From Prorocentrum cordatum (Eukaryota > Sar > Dinophyceae > Prorocentrales > Prorocentraceae): a stretch of 64,000 bases of DNA. Of this stretch, positions 9,910 through 21,789 are shown in pieces. The translations under genes and the position numbers were made by a program. The first letter of the stretch is position 1; each line of letters begins with the position of its first letter. The stretch covers positions 1,445,112 to 1,509,111 of the forward strand of contig CAUYUJ010018726.1 in assembly GCA_963575745.1 (NCBI GenBank), read 5' to 3'. The notes beneath the pieces are model-generated. The model searched no databases, was not told where the DNA came from, and worked only from the letters and a program-made list of their open reading frames with translations.

Positions 9910-12900
9910 CTACGGTGGCCCGAAGATACCGACGCAGCAAGGGCAAACTCGGTGTGTGCCTAGCGCGTTAGTCACGCAAGCTGGCAACACTATATCATTA
10001 TCAAACCTCGGAACCCCCAACTCTCTAAAGTCCTCTACGAGGGAGTTGGAGCATGCTATGTGGCACACTAGCGTACACACGCAACACTGGTGCAAGCCAT
10101 CCTCCTCACTGTTGTCGCGAACGAAACAGGGAAGCAAGGGGGCAGCTGGCTCGGCCACGGCGATCTCAGCGATGTGCTTCACACGCAGCGCCTGCGGGGT
10201 GACGCTCGGCCTGCCCAGCGCCTTGGCCACCTGGCCGCACTGAACAACTCAGGAGGAGGAGGATAAAGAGATGGCGCCACTGATGAGTAGGAGGAGGAGG
10301 AGGAGGAGGAGGAGGAAGTCAGGAGGAAGAGGAGGAGGAGGATAAGAGGATAAAGGGATAAGGAGACAAGAGGCTCACCTTCATCATGCGGGTCCCGCAT
10401 GCTGGATGCAATATCGTAGCGTGAGCGTAGCTGCGATGTGGTTGGGCGTGCGCTCCAATCACCATGGAGAAGATCAGAGAGCCGTTCTCGTCTCTCACCT
10501 TTTGCCCCCAGCGTGCAGCAGCGTTCGCCCAATTGACAAACTCGACGCAGTGCCCCCCATTCCTCTCTTCATGCACCAAGGACACTTCGCCCTTGTCCCC
10601 AACAGGGGTGTATAGTGTAGCATGGCTTCGGTCGCTGAGAGCCGCAATGGACACCTGCACCTCCTCTAACCACTTTGCATGCATGCCCTTGTTGACTGCA
10701 GGCGCTGGAGCTGCAGGGCCTTGATCTGCAGGGGCACCAGCAAGACCATGTTCAACAACAACATCGTGTAGCGATTTGGCAATACTTGCGTCGTGTAAGT
10801 CTTGGGTATCCGTTCGCATCGTGTCGTCCTCGTCCGTGTGCTTCTCTAACACTGAAATGAATTGCTTGGCAAACTCTGTGTCCTCCAAAACATCAATGCC
10901 TTTGCGAGCCTCCGCTTCGTCTGAGAGCTCAGAACTTTCAGCTTCAAACCCTGGTTGCATAGTTGGTTCGTCGCGGCCCTCCAACTCCTCAAGGATCCTC
11001 TCCAGCTCTTCCGTCAACCCATCGTCACATTCGAAGCCAAGTTGCGCCTGTGCGTCCTGAACGGGTAGTGTTGCCTTCTTGTCTTTCTTTCTCGGCGCAG
11101 CAGGTTCCTTGCTCCTCGGAGTTGGCGGCGAATCGTCGAGTGCGAACAGCATCTCGTTGTCGCGCCCTGGACGTGGAGCATCTGTAGACGTATCGATCCT
11201 CAAATCGCCCCAAGCTCGCAGGTGAACACGTGCATTGATGACTTGCTTTGCTGCTCCATCAGGTGGCTTGACGCACCTCGAATAGAGCTTCGAGAACACA
11301 TCCAATGACGATACGACAACAATAGGAGTGACTGCTCTGAGGTCGCTGCCGTCTGCGTTGAGCTTGCACTTGACCATGTGGCCAGAAGAACCGTATGTGA
11401 GAGCAAGAACCCAACAATGATCGTCTCCGTCGAACTGCAACACATTGATACCTTCGGCCTTAACCTGGTTGAACCACTTGCGATTGTACCGTTGGCCCCA
11501 CAGGAGAGCTGCAGGGTCGCCCTTTGGGTCAGTAGGCCTCGATCCACCTGTGTCGCACAATGCCAGCGTCGGATCAGGAACGCTGAAACGGAACGGCATG
11601 TTGAGCACACTGTCTATCTCAGAAGCGTGGTCGATAGCTTCGGCGATAGCTGCGTTCACCCTGGGCGCAACGTCAGTCCACTTCAAGGACGCGCCTCGAA
11701 CTCCCAAGCATGCTGTCTTTCGTATTGCGACCCGCGCATCCAAAAGAGGTAACCCAATGGATGGTGCTCGGCGAACCACGGTCTGTAGCAGGTTGTTCAC
11801 TCCCTCGATCTCCTGCGTGTCTCCGCGCCAGAAGACCGAAGCAAGATATAGAGGCATCCACACCCGCATACTAAGCACACCCGTCCGAGAAGCTTCTCTG
11901 ATCTCCGCCTGGAACATATGTACCACTTTGGCTGCTGTTATATGGAGGTTGTCCATTGGTGTGTTCAAAAGTTCAGCTGCCACTGCTTTCCGCTCATCGC
12001 ATTGGGCTCCTGCCTCTTCTTTTACCATGAGTAGAAGCTTGTACGGATAGGAAGTGACCCTCGACGTGATGCGTCGCTCGTAGTCGACGATGCACCTTAC
12101 AACAAGTCTCTTGATCCAAGTCCACAACAAGCCACGGATATCAACAGGAGCTCTGCACATAACATCTTCCCAGGCGCTCCGCTGCAGTAGGCCGTCAAGT
12201 TCTTGCTTGATCTCGGCAGCCTTGCCCCACGTGAACAACGCCAGGCTGGATGGTGAGCGTTCAGGTTGTGATTTCATCAGGCAGTGTAAGGCATGGTCGT
12301 ACGGGGCCTTGAGCTTGCGCGAGACCGGTACCATCACCCAGAACAGATCCTCTCGTACCCCAGCGGATGCATCCTTTGCATACTTGCTCTGTCTCATAGC
12401 GTACACTTGCATATCCTCCTGTCCCATTTCGTCGAGCTCACCACCAGAAGCTTCCATCTTCTTTGATATACTTGCAACGAGCTTCTCCGAGTCTTCTTTC
12501 CTATCTGCGAGCATTGATAACAAGAGCGGCCTCAACTGCCTTCCAAGACATCTATCAAGGTGCTTCTCGCAAAGGGTTGTGTTGCCCCAGCGGCCGACAA
12601 GCGGCTTGGGCGGTACCTGCTGGGCATGCGTCATCCCGTTCACGGCGCCGAAATGTTTCACCCAATTGGTGAACATGTCGCGGGCGTTGTCCCTCCAAAG
12701 ATGCATAATCTTCCCCAGCGTCGCGTAATACCGTATGATGATTGCTGCTGTTCCGCCCGCTGCCACTCGGGCGCGGTTCTGGGCCTCGATCAATTCTTTC
12801 AGCATGATGTCGCAATCTTCCAAGACTGACCTCGCCATGATATGCAACTGGTGCATGAGGCAGTCGCCGTCGAACGCCCAGCACCACGCGTTGCCAGCAC

Positions 12901-14466
12901 ATTCCCTATGCATCCATTTGCGAGCCCCCACTTCATCGGAGCCTGCGTCTGATGTGAACGCCCACACCTCCACGTGCGGCATCTCGATCTGTGCTGCTCG
13001 GTCCCACTCGGCAATCGCGGTGCTCTCCACGGCGGCAAGTGCGGCGCCATCTGCAAGTAGCGGCGGCGCTGCTGGAAGTGCAAGGTGTGCAGGAGCGGCG
13101 CCGTCTGCATGTGGTAGCGGCGCTGCTGGAAGTGGAAGGCGATCGGGCTCCGCAGCAGGCAGAGCCAGTATATTGTAATCGATAGTCCTGCTTACCCAGC
13201 TCTTAGAATACGTGCTTGTCAGCTGCTTCAATATCATGCCGTGGGTGCCCTGCGTCGTGCTCCTGCCAACAACCTGCAAGTCTCCCATCTCTCGCCTGAC
13301 TTTGAAATTTTTGAGAACCGATGACAACGTATCGTGCTCATGAATTGGCGTGCTCACGTACCCAGCGGTCAACTCCAGGGTGTGGAGCTTGGACTTCTGC
13401 CAAACTTGAGCATTGGTCGCATCTCCGCGCAGCGCGTGGAGAGAAACTGTCACTGCTGGCGCTGGCGGTCCATCTGCGCGCGCAGCATCGTGAATGTTCT
13501 TGATACAAGAAGCCATATTGTTGTGGAAAGAACGGCCTGCAGCTTTCAATGCGGCTCGAAGGTGGCATTCCCATTTTGCTACAGTCTGGTGCGAGACGTC
13601 AGTTTCCAGCACGAGACCCAGGGCAGCTGCAGGCGTGTTGCTCACGCAACGCCTCATCGCCATTCTCATGCCGCCAGCTATGCTGAAATATCTATCGCAC
13701 GGGCCTCTCCGCAGCGACTTATCGATGAGCTCCTGCTTCAACCGATCCACCTCTCGAGTCAAGCTCTTGATCGTCTCATCGCGGCGCGCCACCTTCCTGT
13801 TGAGGCCCTGGATCGTGCACTGGAGGCGCCTCTTCAAGATGTGGGGGGGGCCGCAGCGGCTGTCGCTGTTCAGGCTCAGGCAGAGGCAGTGGTTCAGGCT
13901 CGGGCCGTGGTTCAGGCTCAGGCCGTAGTTCAGGCTCGGGTAGGTGCTCCTGCGGAGCAGCGGAGGAGGAGGAGGGAGGAGGGGGAGGAGGAGGAGGAGG
14001 AGGAGGAGGAGGGTGAGGAGGGTGAGGGGAGGGGGACGAGGAGGAGGAGGAGGAAGATGAGGAGGAGGATGAAGAGGAGGAGCAGGGGAGGAAGATGACG
14101 AGGAGGAGCGGAGGGTGAGGGAGGTGGGACCCCAATATCCTGGAATCCCAACATGATGGCTGCCTGGCCGAAGTCCCCCTCCTGAAAACAAGCACCAGTG
14201 AGAGCGACCAATGCAGAGAACCTCGACCACGACAGGTCGTCCACGCGTCGTGCTTGTCGCACGGCCCTGGTGACGAACGGCGCCTGCGCAGCCCTGCCAG
14301 TTGCCTCCACAGCAGAAGCGAGGGCCTCGACTGAGCGAAACTCAACCTGCCCATCCCGCGCGCCGACACGACCGCGAGCTGAAAGCGCAAGGATGCGAGC
14401 CGCCATGGGCTCTGAAAAGCAGTGCTTGAACCAGAAGGATGGGCATCGTGATGCACGTGCAAGCAA
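9910..14466 (-). CDS. Large hAT-transposase-like protein, multi-exon
   Basis: Exons on the minus strand: a 5' exon read from about 14466 (possibly open further, to about 14530) to about 14150; a main exon 13949-10379; and a last exon 10239-9910. The last junction is clear: ATGAAG|GTGAG donor at 10378 and TTCAG|TG acceptor at 10240, phase 0. The main exon starts with a coiled-coil stretch (about 13850-13720). The region TSDAGSDEVGA, followed by CLMHQLHIMA near 12870-12835, resembles the first Asp and the C-x2-H-x-L block of hAT-type transposases. A conserved-looking QEIEGVNNLLQTV lies near 11820-11780. The C-terminal exon is Cys-rich (QCCVCTLVCHIAC), perhaps zinc-binding. Upstream start and first splice donor are unresolved. 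A domesticated or decaying transposase-like gene is the best guess, with modest confidence in function. Confidence 0.6.
10240..10378 (-). other. GT-AG intron with TCC tract
   Basis: 139-nt intron of the hAT-like gene. In sense orientation it begins GTGAGCCTCTTG, is filled with TCC repeats, and ends GAGTTGTTCAG. Phase 0 joins TRMMK to CGQVAKALG. Confidence 0.75.
13950..14155 (-). other. Probable intron with TCC/GGA tract
   Basis: Pyrimidine-rich in sense orientation and ends CTCCGCAG at 13950, before G (AG|G). The poly-Ser and poly-Pro open frames here are the repeat. The donor is uncertain: GT at GGG|GTCCCACC is out of phase with the acceptor, while AT|GTTGGGAT would be in phase. Confidence 0.55.
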
Positions 14467-14490
14467 CCCATGTTCACCGATCCGCCACCC

Positions 14491-14554
14491 TCTGTGTGGG
14501 TTCCCGTGTGGGCTTTTGAAACAAACTTCTGTGTGGGTTCCCGTGTAGGCTTTT
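14491..14554. repeat. Two-copy tandem duplication
   Basis: TCTGTGTGGGTTCCCGTGT followed by GGCTTTT (one base differs) appears at 14491 and again at 14528, a 37-bp period. It lies just upstream of the 5' end of the minus-strand hAT-like gene. Confidence 0.7.
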
Positions 14555-15040
14555 ATCTAATGTATGGGAATCTAACCACTCATGGCGCTTGTTTTACTTG
14601 TACTTCTTGTTTCAACTAATTTAAAAACCGTATGTTTTACCACCTGTTTTCCCTCTTCCAATCATAATAGAGTTCCACCTACCAAGCTGGTTACACAAGG
14701 TTGAGGCGTGTAGGAATGCCAAGTGCTGTCTGGTGGCAGGGTTTTGTGAATATGCTACGGCTTCTCCCCGCGCCTTTGAATTTATTGCACCGTGGAGCCC
14801 CGCATTATTTAATCATATTCGTGGTTGTGTTCGAATGAAATATTGTGCTACAAACTGATAGAAAAACATGCGTTTCTTAATATAATATTACAAAACCAAT
14901 GGTGTCTCTATTTTCTGGGGGGTCGGGAATGACCCCCAACATGGTCGAAACAGAAGGTTTTGACAGTCGCGAAACAATTTGCAGTTGCATTCCCAGCCGC
15001 AGCGGCGCTTGCGCGCGCACGATTGCACGCAAAACGATCA
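14555..15040. other. AT-rich gene-free patch upstream of minus-strand block
   Basis: About 14570-14930 is clearly richer in A and T than its surroundings, with stretches such as AATTTAAAAACC, CATTATTTAATCATATTC and TTAATATAATATTAC. No gene is seen. It sits immediately upstream of the minus-strand gene block, so a promoter or replication role is conceivable but not shown. Confidence 0.45.
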
Positions 15041-15049
15041 GCAAGTTTG

Positions 15050-15670
15050 GCGCGGCCGACGCTGCCGCAGTGGCGCTGACCGCTGGGCACTTCAAGGCTT
15101 GTCTTGCACTCCGCGTTGACGCTCGGGCACGTCAGTACGAATCGGCGTTTCGATCGGGCGCGGTACCGTTGCGGCGTCGACAATGGCAACCACGATAATG
15201 ATGGTAGCGGTATTGGTGGTGCCGATGACGATGCCAACAGCAAGTCCAGCGACGGCGCCAATGCAGATCACGCCGATGACGATGATGGTATCCGCGCGTC
15301 GACGATGAAGGTTTTGCACAGTTTTCGATATGCGCACGTGGCCGACGGGCACGAGTGGCCCGCATGGTGCCCCCCCCCAGCACGCGCGCAAGGGCGAATG
15401 AATCCGACGCGCGCGTGCGAGAGGTCCGCGTTGTAGTATGCGGTGGGAAGTTTGAAAACCGATGGTTCCTTCAAGATTCCACGGGAGCGCGCGTAGGTCT
15501 TCGTTCGAGAAAGCGCGCTGCGAAACTATGTGTTTGCCAAAGTGTTGGGCACCCGATGTTAAATCACTGTGACACCCTGCGTTGTTGACGGGTTGTGGCA
15601 TGCGCGCGCGACGACGCGTGCATGTACATGATGGTGTTGCAATGCGATGATTTGTGATAAGCGACAAGGC
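15050..15670. repeat. Second copy of the dispersed repeat at 2.7-3.5 kb
   Basis: Aligns by eye, same orientation, with 2690-3500: shared GTGGCGCTGACC, GATGATGGTAGCG, GGCGCCAATGC/GATGC-GATCACGCCG, GATGAAGGTTTTG and GATGATTTGTGATAA blocks. The copies are diverged with indels. No known protein. Confidence 0.6.
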
Positions 15671-15949
15671 TCGCATATATGTGTTGCAAAGGATGGTGGG
15701 GAGGTGTCGATCCTGGTTCGGCTGGGTTCATATGAGTGCATGATCAAACCAACGATAGGGTATAACCAAATGAAGTAACACATCGCCTAGATGAACGAAT
15801 AACCCCGCCTTTGGAAGGGTTTTAGAATAGTCCCCAGCATTCCTATGGTGTTGGGTCTTCGTTTTGAAAAGACGGTCCCCGCGTTTTCATCCCTCCCCCT
15901 TCGTCCCGCCTTCCCCCCCTTCCTGCCCGCGCTTCACCCACCCAGTACA
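15671..15949. other. No gene recognised
   Basis: Short unique-looking stretch between a dispersed repeat and a satellite array. No supported feature. Confidence 0.35.
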
Positions 15950-16815
15950 GCGCGCTTCGTGGCCCCATTGGGAGCTCCACCGAAACCCCGAAGCCCCCAA
16001 AGGGGACCGCTCACATGCGCTCTCAAACCTAATTTGGCGCACCCATTACACGCTTCGTGGTTTCATGGGCAACCCCACCGAGGGGCCTATGTGGGACCGC
16101 CCGCATGCGTCCCCAAACACAATTTGGCACATGTCTCACACGCTTCATGGCTCCATAGTGAGCTCCATCGAAGCCCCCAGAGGGGACCGCCCGCATGCGT
16201 CCCCAAAACAAATTTGGTATACCCCTCACACGCTTCGTGGCTCCAAAAGGAGTTCCACCGAAGCCCCTAGGGGGACCGCCCGCATGCGTCCCCAAACATA
16301 ATTTGGCATAGCCATCGCACGTTTCGTGGCTCCATAGGGAACTCCACCGAAGCCCCCAGTGCCACCACCCGCATGCGCCCCCAGACCCAATTTGTCACAC
16401 CCATCACACGTTTCGCGGCCTCACAGGAGTTCCACCGAAGCCCCTCGGAGGGGACCGCCCGCATGCACCCCGTAACCCAATGTGTCACACCCCTGACGCG
16501 GGGCGCGCCCCCATAGGGAGTTCCACCGAAGCCCCCAGGGGGACCGCCCGCATGCGTCCCCAAACCCAATTTGGCATAGCCATCACACGCTTCGTGGCCC
16601 CATAGGGAAGTCCACGGAAGCCCCCAAAGGGGACCGCCCGCATGCGTCCCCAAACCCAATTTGGCACATTTCTCACACGTTCCGTGGCCCCATAGGGAGC
16701 TCCACCGAAGCCCCCAGAGGGGGCCGCCCGCATGCGTCCCAAAACCAAATTGGGCACACCCCTCACAAGTTTCGTGGCCCCATAGGGAGTTCCACCGAAG
16801 GCGCCACAACTACCG
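15950..16815 (+). repeat. 88-90 bp satellite array, forward
   Basis: About ten tandem copies of a unit with TTCGTGGCCCCATAGGGAG, CTCCACCGAAGCCCC, GGGACCGCCCGCATGCGTCC and CCAAACCCAATTTGGC. Copies begin near 15968, 16060, 16150, 16240, 16330, 16420, 16510, 16600, 16690 and 16780. Open frames on both strands come from the repeat. Confidence 0.9.
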
Positions 16816-16829
16816 CCCGCATGCGTCCC

Positions 16830-17030
16830 CACATAAACTGCACCACTGCGACTGCGCCACATGCACTGCGCAACATATATTGAACCGCATGAGAGTGCAT
16901 CAAAGGGATTGCAGAACAGATGGTGCACCACATAGAGTGCACAACACACAAACAGCACCACATACACTGTACCACGCACATTGCACCACATGGATTCGCA
17001 TCATGCAAGTTGTACAACGTAGGTTCAGCT
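16830..17030. repeat. Degenerate TGCACCACAT repeat
   Basis: Loose repeats of TGCACCACATAGAGTGCA and relatives directly after the forward 88-bp array. Same family as 2340-2525 and 21320-21510. Confidence 0.6.
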
Positions 17031-17094
17031 TGCTAGAAGAATAGCCCGGCGAAGGACCCAACCATGAACAGTTGTGAACACCGTCGTTGTATGC

Positions 17095-17480
17095 GCCGCA
17101 TTCGGAGGAGCTCCCTATAGGGCCACGAAGCGTGTGATGGGGTGCACCAACATTTGTCCGGTGGGCGCATGCGGAAGCAGCCGCTGGGGCCGTCGGTGGA
17201 ATTCCTTATGGGGCCACGAAATGCGTGAGAGGTGTGCCGAAATAGCAGCGGTGGGCGCATGCGAATGCAGCCACTGGGGCCTTCGGTGGAGCTCCCTATG
17301 GGGCCGCGAAGCGTCTGAGAGGTGTGCCGAAGTGTGTGCGGTCGGCGCATGCGAACGCAACCGCTGGCGCCTTCGGTGGAACCCCCTATGAAGCCACGAA
17401 GCGCGTGAGGGGTGTGCCGGAATGTGCGTGGGTGACGCATGTGGGCGGTGGCACTGGCGCCTTCGGTGAAGCTCCCTGTG
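17095..17480 (-). repeat. 88-90 bp satellite array, inverted
   Basis: Five copies of the same unit as at 15950-16815 but reversed (GGAGCTCCCTATGGGGCCAC), at about 17107, 17199, 17288, 17377 and 17466. With the forward array it makes a large inverted pair. Confidence 0.85.
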
Positions 17481-19364
17481 TCGCCATGGGCAGGGGCTGA
17501 GGCCGGATTTTTTGTTCTGACGGGGCGACGCAGGTTGAGTGCGGACGTCGCGGGCGCGGGCGTGCAAAACGAGGTCTTTCCATTCGGGAAGCGACTCGCC
17601 TACCCGAATCATGCGCGTTAGACGCCGCAGCGTCCGCGCTGCAAGGGTCGCTCCCGCCGCAGACTGCGCGAGCTAGGCACGGCGTGGCGGGGTCCGCCTT
17701 TAGCGCGGACTGCGGCCGATGGTCAAAGTCCTCGGGGCGATCTCGCGTCGCCTCCTTGGCGCATTCGGCCATGTCGAACGCGAAACCGTGCGATGTGTTT
17801 TGTTCAATTGGCTTTGGCAATTGAGGCTTTCGTTTGCGCGTCGCGTGTGTGCCCAAGCCAGGGGGCGCCGATGGCCATCGCTGTCTGCTCGTCGCAGGGT
17901 CCGAGCTTTCGGGGCGCCATTTGTTTTAGGCGCTATTTTTCGACGGCCCCGTTTATGTGTCCGTCGCACGTGCCGCCTCTTCCTGCGCTACTGTTTCATG
18001 AGTGGCGCGGCGTGCCCCGAGGACAACGCGGCGCGTTTCGGCGATCATTCTGCTTGCGATTTCTAGCGCGTTTTGTTTCGGGGCCGTCTGCGGGCTGCAA
18101 GCGTGCGCAAGCGTGCCGCCCACTCTTAGCTTGTGGCCGGCAACGGCGTCGCATTCGCGTGCGTTCCCGCGCCCGAGCTTCTGCTTTCATAGTGGGCGTT
18201 CTCGTGCATTCTAGTTGTTTGTTTTTGTGTGTGTGCGTGTGTGTTGTTGTTGTTTTTGTTGGGATGGTCGTGGGCTGCGTGCTATCGTTTCTTGGCCGAT
18301 ATGCCATATAGATAACATGGTAATAACAACAAGAAACATGATCGTCATCATCGTAGTCTTCGGAGTCATCGAGATCATGATCATCATCGGACCCCTCCCA
18401 GCGCCGAGAGTCGGCAGCGCGTGGGGGCGGTGGGGCGTGTTCCACGGCGGCCTGGCTTCCCGAAGGTCCGTTTGGGCGGGTGTGCCGGGCGAGCTAGGCT
18501 CGCCCGTGTTCCGCGTGGAGCTAGGCCGCCTTGGAAGACACCCCTCTGTTCCCACACGCTGCCGCTGCCAGGGGTCAGGATGACGTGAATTCACAAGACA
18601 ACCACACATGCGTCTTCCTACTAGGTCTGGGGACACGGCCTAGGAAATATTAAGTCTCGCCGGGATGTGGGACTTGTTCCATGTCCATGATTTAAGAGCT
18701 TTCCGATGGGGGGCGCTGCCGGAATAGCGACGGCGACGGCGACGGAATAGCTTCGACACCCCGTCCCCCCAGTTGTGGATAAGAATGAGGGGGCGCCCGA
18801 CCACGCACCCAGGGGCTCTGTAAGACTGCTCGGCCCCGTCACTTCTGGTTCTGGCCTGAGGCTGAGCAGTGCAAGAGTACAGACGGACAGGGGGCAACCG
18901 TCCGCAGCCTACACCCCCACTTCCACTTCCTCCGTTTCCTCCTCCACCTCCACTCCCCCCCTTTCTCCTCCACTTCCTCCCTTTCCCCTTCCATTTCCAG
19001 TGCCTCCCCCGTCCTCCTCCACCTCCATTTCCTCCCTTTTTTCTTTCTCGAAGCTCTCTGGGGTTTCTCGGGGACCCTCGTGGCCTTCTCTTGCGACGTG
19101 GCCCAACTGAGGGGTATAAAAACTCGTCGGGAAACTTATGCCGGTTTTTTTCGTTGTAATTTGACAGGTAGGCGTGGCCCCGGGGAAAAAAAAACATGTT
19201 TTTATACCAGGTGCGCGCTCCACCAGCCCAAAGCTTTTCGACGGGGTCCCGAGAAAAGGCCGCACAGTTTTTCGACGGGGCCCCAAAAAAGGGCCGCCAA
19301 GTTTTTCGACGGGCCCGGGCGGTTTTTCGACGGGGCCGTCGGCCGGTGGATTTTTTACCCGATG
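17481..19364. other. Gene-free stretch
   Basis: No recognisable gene. It includes a (GT)n patch near 18210-18260 and pyrimidine-rich runs at 18910-19050. Frames of 100 codons or more are low-complexity or lack domains. Confidence 0.4.
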
Positions 19365-19760
19365 ACCCCCAAGAGGAGGCCCCAAGAGGCCCCAGGAGGC
19401 CCCATGAAACCCCAGGAGGCCCCAAGAGGCCCCAGGAGGTTCCAGGACCCAGGAGGCCCGACGAGGCCCCAGGAGGCCACAAAAAGTTCCAGGAGACCCC
19501 ACGAAGCTCCAGGACGCCCCAGGGGGCCCCCGGAGGCCCCAGGATGCACCAGGAGGCCCCAGGATGCGCCGGGAGGCCCGAAGAGGCCCAAGGAGGCCAC
19601 AGGAGGCTCCAGGAGGCCCCACTGGGGCTTTTTTCGAGTGGAAGGGTGCTGGCCATCCGCAGTGGGAGGGGAAAGGGAAGAGGAGGAGGAGGAGGAGGAG
19701 GAGGAGGAGGAGGAGGAGGAGGAGGAAGAGGAAGACGACGACGACGACGACGCAACGAGG
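19365..19760 (-). repeat. Inverted CTTGGGGCC array followed by GGA and GAC tracts
   Basis: CCCCAGGAGGCCCCAAGAGG-type units at 19370-19625 are the reverse complement of the arrays elsewhere. A (GGA)n tract at 19678-19730 and a (GAC)n tract at 19733-19755 follow. Confidence 0.8.
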
Positions 19761-20880
19761 ATGACGGCGAGGATTTGTGATCGGACTTTGACTCAGCATT
19801 GGGTCGATGCTGACCGCGCTTGAAAGCAGCAGCAGGGCATCCTAGTGTTATTGCCTCGCCTCTGGCGGTGGCGGGCTCGGTCAGCTGTGTCCCGACGTAC
19901 GGTGCGGAGTTTACAGAAAAACTTGCGCGCCGAAGGTGCCCTTGATCATTTTAGAACCGTCATCGGCGGGCAGCAAATGCCCTGAATAGTTTAAGGCAGT
20001 TCGAGTTGAAATTCTGAAAACTGGCACTCAAGTGCGCATCGAATACGTATAAAGAGCGCCGGCGCGCGGGAAACGCTTCGATCAGATGTCAAATCAATGC
20101 GTGGAGAATTTTTGCTAACGCTATCGTAACATAAATGCGTGGGCTTGCAAACATAACAAACTGCAGATATGTTGTACTTCATCTAGCACCATGGCGTCGT
20201 GTCTGGCGAGGCCAGGGAACACTCTCCGCAGTTCGTTGTCAGCGAGCGCTGTTTGCTCGGAGGTAGCGTGCAGTTGTTGGTTCTTGCATCGCGCGTGCCG
20301 CGAACTGCGCGCCCGCAAACTTAACGACGCGCTGCTGTCATAAATGGTGGCGTCGGGGCCCTCGCGCAGCCGTCGGCATTGTTGCAGCCCTGAGAGCTTT
20401 TGTAAGCCCCCAAACGACCGCATTTCGCTGTTCCCGTGCTTGGTACTTCTCCTAAGCGCGTCGGTAGTCGTGTGGGCGTCTGCCATTCCTGCGGGGTTGC
20501 GTCTTTCGCGACTCGGCCCCGCTGACCCGTTCAGCTTATGATGCGTCGGCGAATGACGTCGAAGCTTTGGCTGGACAGCGCCGTTGCCGTCGCGGTGCAA
20601 CAGGCCCCAGCGGCCCCGCCGCTCGAACTCGGCGGGGGCCGAGCGGCGGGTGAATTCAGGAAATTTGAAAAGCGAGCTCAGCTCCGAGATCAGGCGCCCA
20701 GGTGCGGGCATTTGCCGCTTCCGGGCCGTCGGCACTTTGAGATTGCATTGGCTAGGTCGACGCTCCAGATTGTCAGGTCGCGCAATCAGGCACTGCGATC
20801 GCATCAAGATATGTTCAGAGGAAACAGAACATCCTCAACCAAAATCCACCGCTTCCCCCTTGAGGGGGCGCCGATGGTGA
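19761..20880. other. No gene recognised
   Basis: A 228-codon minus-strand frame at 20121-20807 and a plus-strand frame in the same place are both open. Neither has a domain, repeat pattern or splice context that supports it. Confidence 0.35.
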
Positions 20881-20884
20881 CCTG

Positions 20885-21315
20885 TGGGGCCACGACCCGT
20901 GTGAGGGGCATGGCAACATCGGTGTGGGTGACGGATGCGGGCGGTGGCACTGGCGCCTTCAGTGGAGCTCCCTATGGGGCCACGAAACGCGTGAGGGGTG
21001 TGCCAGACTGGGCGTGGGTGACGCGTGCGGGCGGTGGCACTGGGGCCTTCGTTGGAGCTCCCTATGGGGCCACGAAGCGTCTGAGGGGTGTGGAGCTCCC
21101 TATGGGGCCACGAAGCGTGTTAGGGGTGTACCGAAATGGGATTGGGGGACGCATGCGGGCGGTCCCCTCTGGGGGCTTCGGTGGGGCTCCCTCTCGGGCC
21201 ACGAAGCGTGCGATGGGTGTGCCAGATTGGGCGTGGGGGACGCATGCGGGCGGTCGCACTGGGGCCTTCAGTCGAGCTCCCTGTGGGGCCACGAAACGTG
21301 TGAAGAATGTGCCAA
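20885..21315 (-). repeat. 88-90 bp satellite array, inverted, second
   Basis: Five to six copies (near 20883, 20968, 21058, 21100, 21188, 21278) in the same orientation as 17095-17480. One copy is only ~43 bp. Confidence 0.85.
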
Positions 21316-21319
21316 GTTG

Positions 21320-21510
21320 GCGCAACGGTGCAACCTATGTGGTGCACTTTTATGTGATGCAACGTGTGTGGTACAATCTCTGTGGTGCTACATCGGTTGC
21401 GCTGTCTATGGCGCGCAAACCTTGTGGTGCATTCCGCGTTGTACAGCTGATGATGTGTGAGCGATGTGTTGCAAACCATGCGGTGCACTCGATGTGGTAC
21501 ACTTTTTTGT
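21320..21510. repeat. Degenerate GTGGTGCAACCTATG repeat
   Basis: Follows the inverted 88-bp array, as the TGCACCACAT repeat follows the forward array. The two repeats appear to travel together. Confidence 0.6.
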
Positions 21511-21789
21511 AGTGTCATATCTGCTTCGCAGTCAGTTGGAATCGATTTCTTTTCAGACGATTGGAATGCAGTGCGCGACAAAGGCCCAGGCCAGGGGCGG
21601 CGACGACGCGGCGACGGGGCGACGGCGGCGACCACCACAGAGCCGCGCCAAACCGACCACGCGGCCCAGACGACGGGCGGCGATGAGGCGGCGACAGGGC
21701 GGCGACGGCGACCACGGAGCCGCCAGACCGACCACAAGGCACATATCCTTCAACAGAAGCGAGAACACCCAAGTGCAAGCACTCCTTGG
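21511..21789. other. GGCGACGACGCGGCGAC-rich short repeats, no gene
   Basis: About 21595-21730 has imperfect direct repeats around CGGCGACGACGCGGCGACGG and CAGACCGACCA. No gene is recognised. Confidence 0.4.

Noticed and set aside
13776-13949. Frame with PEPEPRPEPEP after the same acceptor
   Set aside because: Closes at TGA within 60 codons, while the other frame continues for about 1190 codons.
13990-14230. N-terminal poly-Ser/Pro part of the long minus-strand frame of the hAT-like gene
   Set aside because: It is TCC-repeat intron sequence read through; a splice acceptor (CGCAG|G) lies at its end.
20121-20807. 228-codon minus-strand frame
   Set aside because: No domain or splice context, and an overlapping plus-strand frame is equally open.
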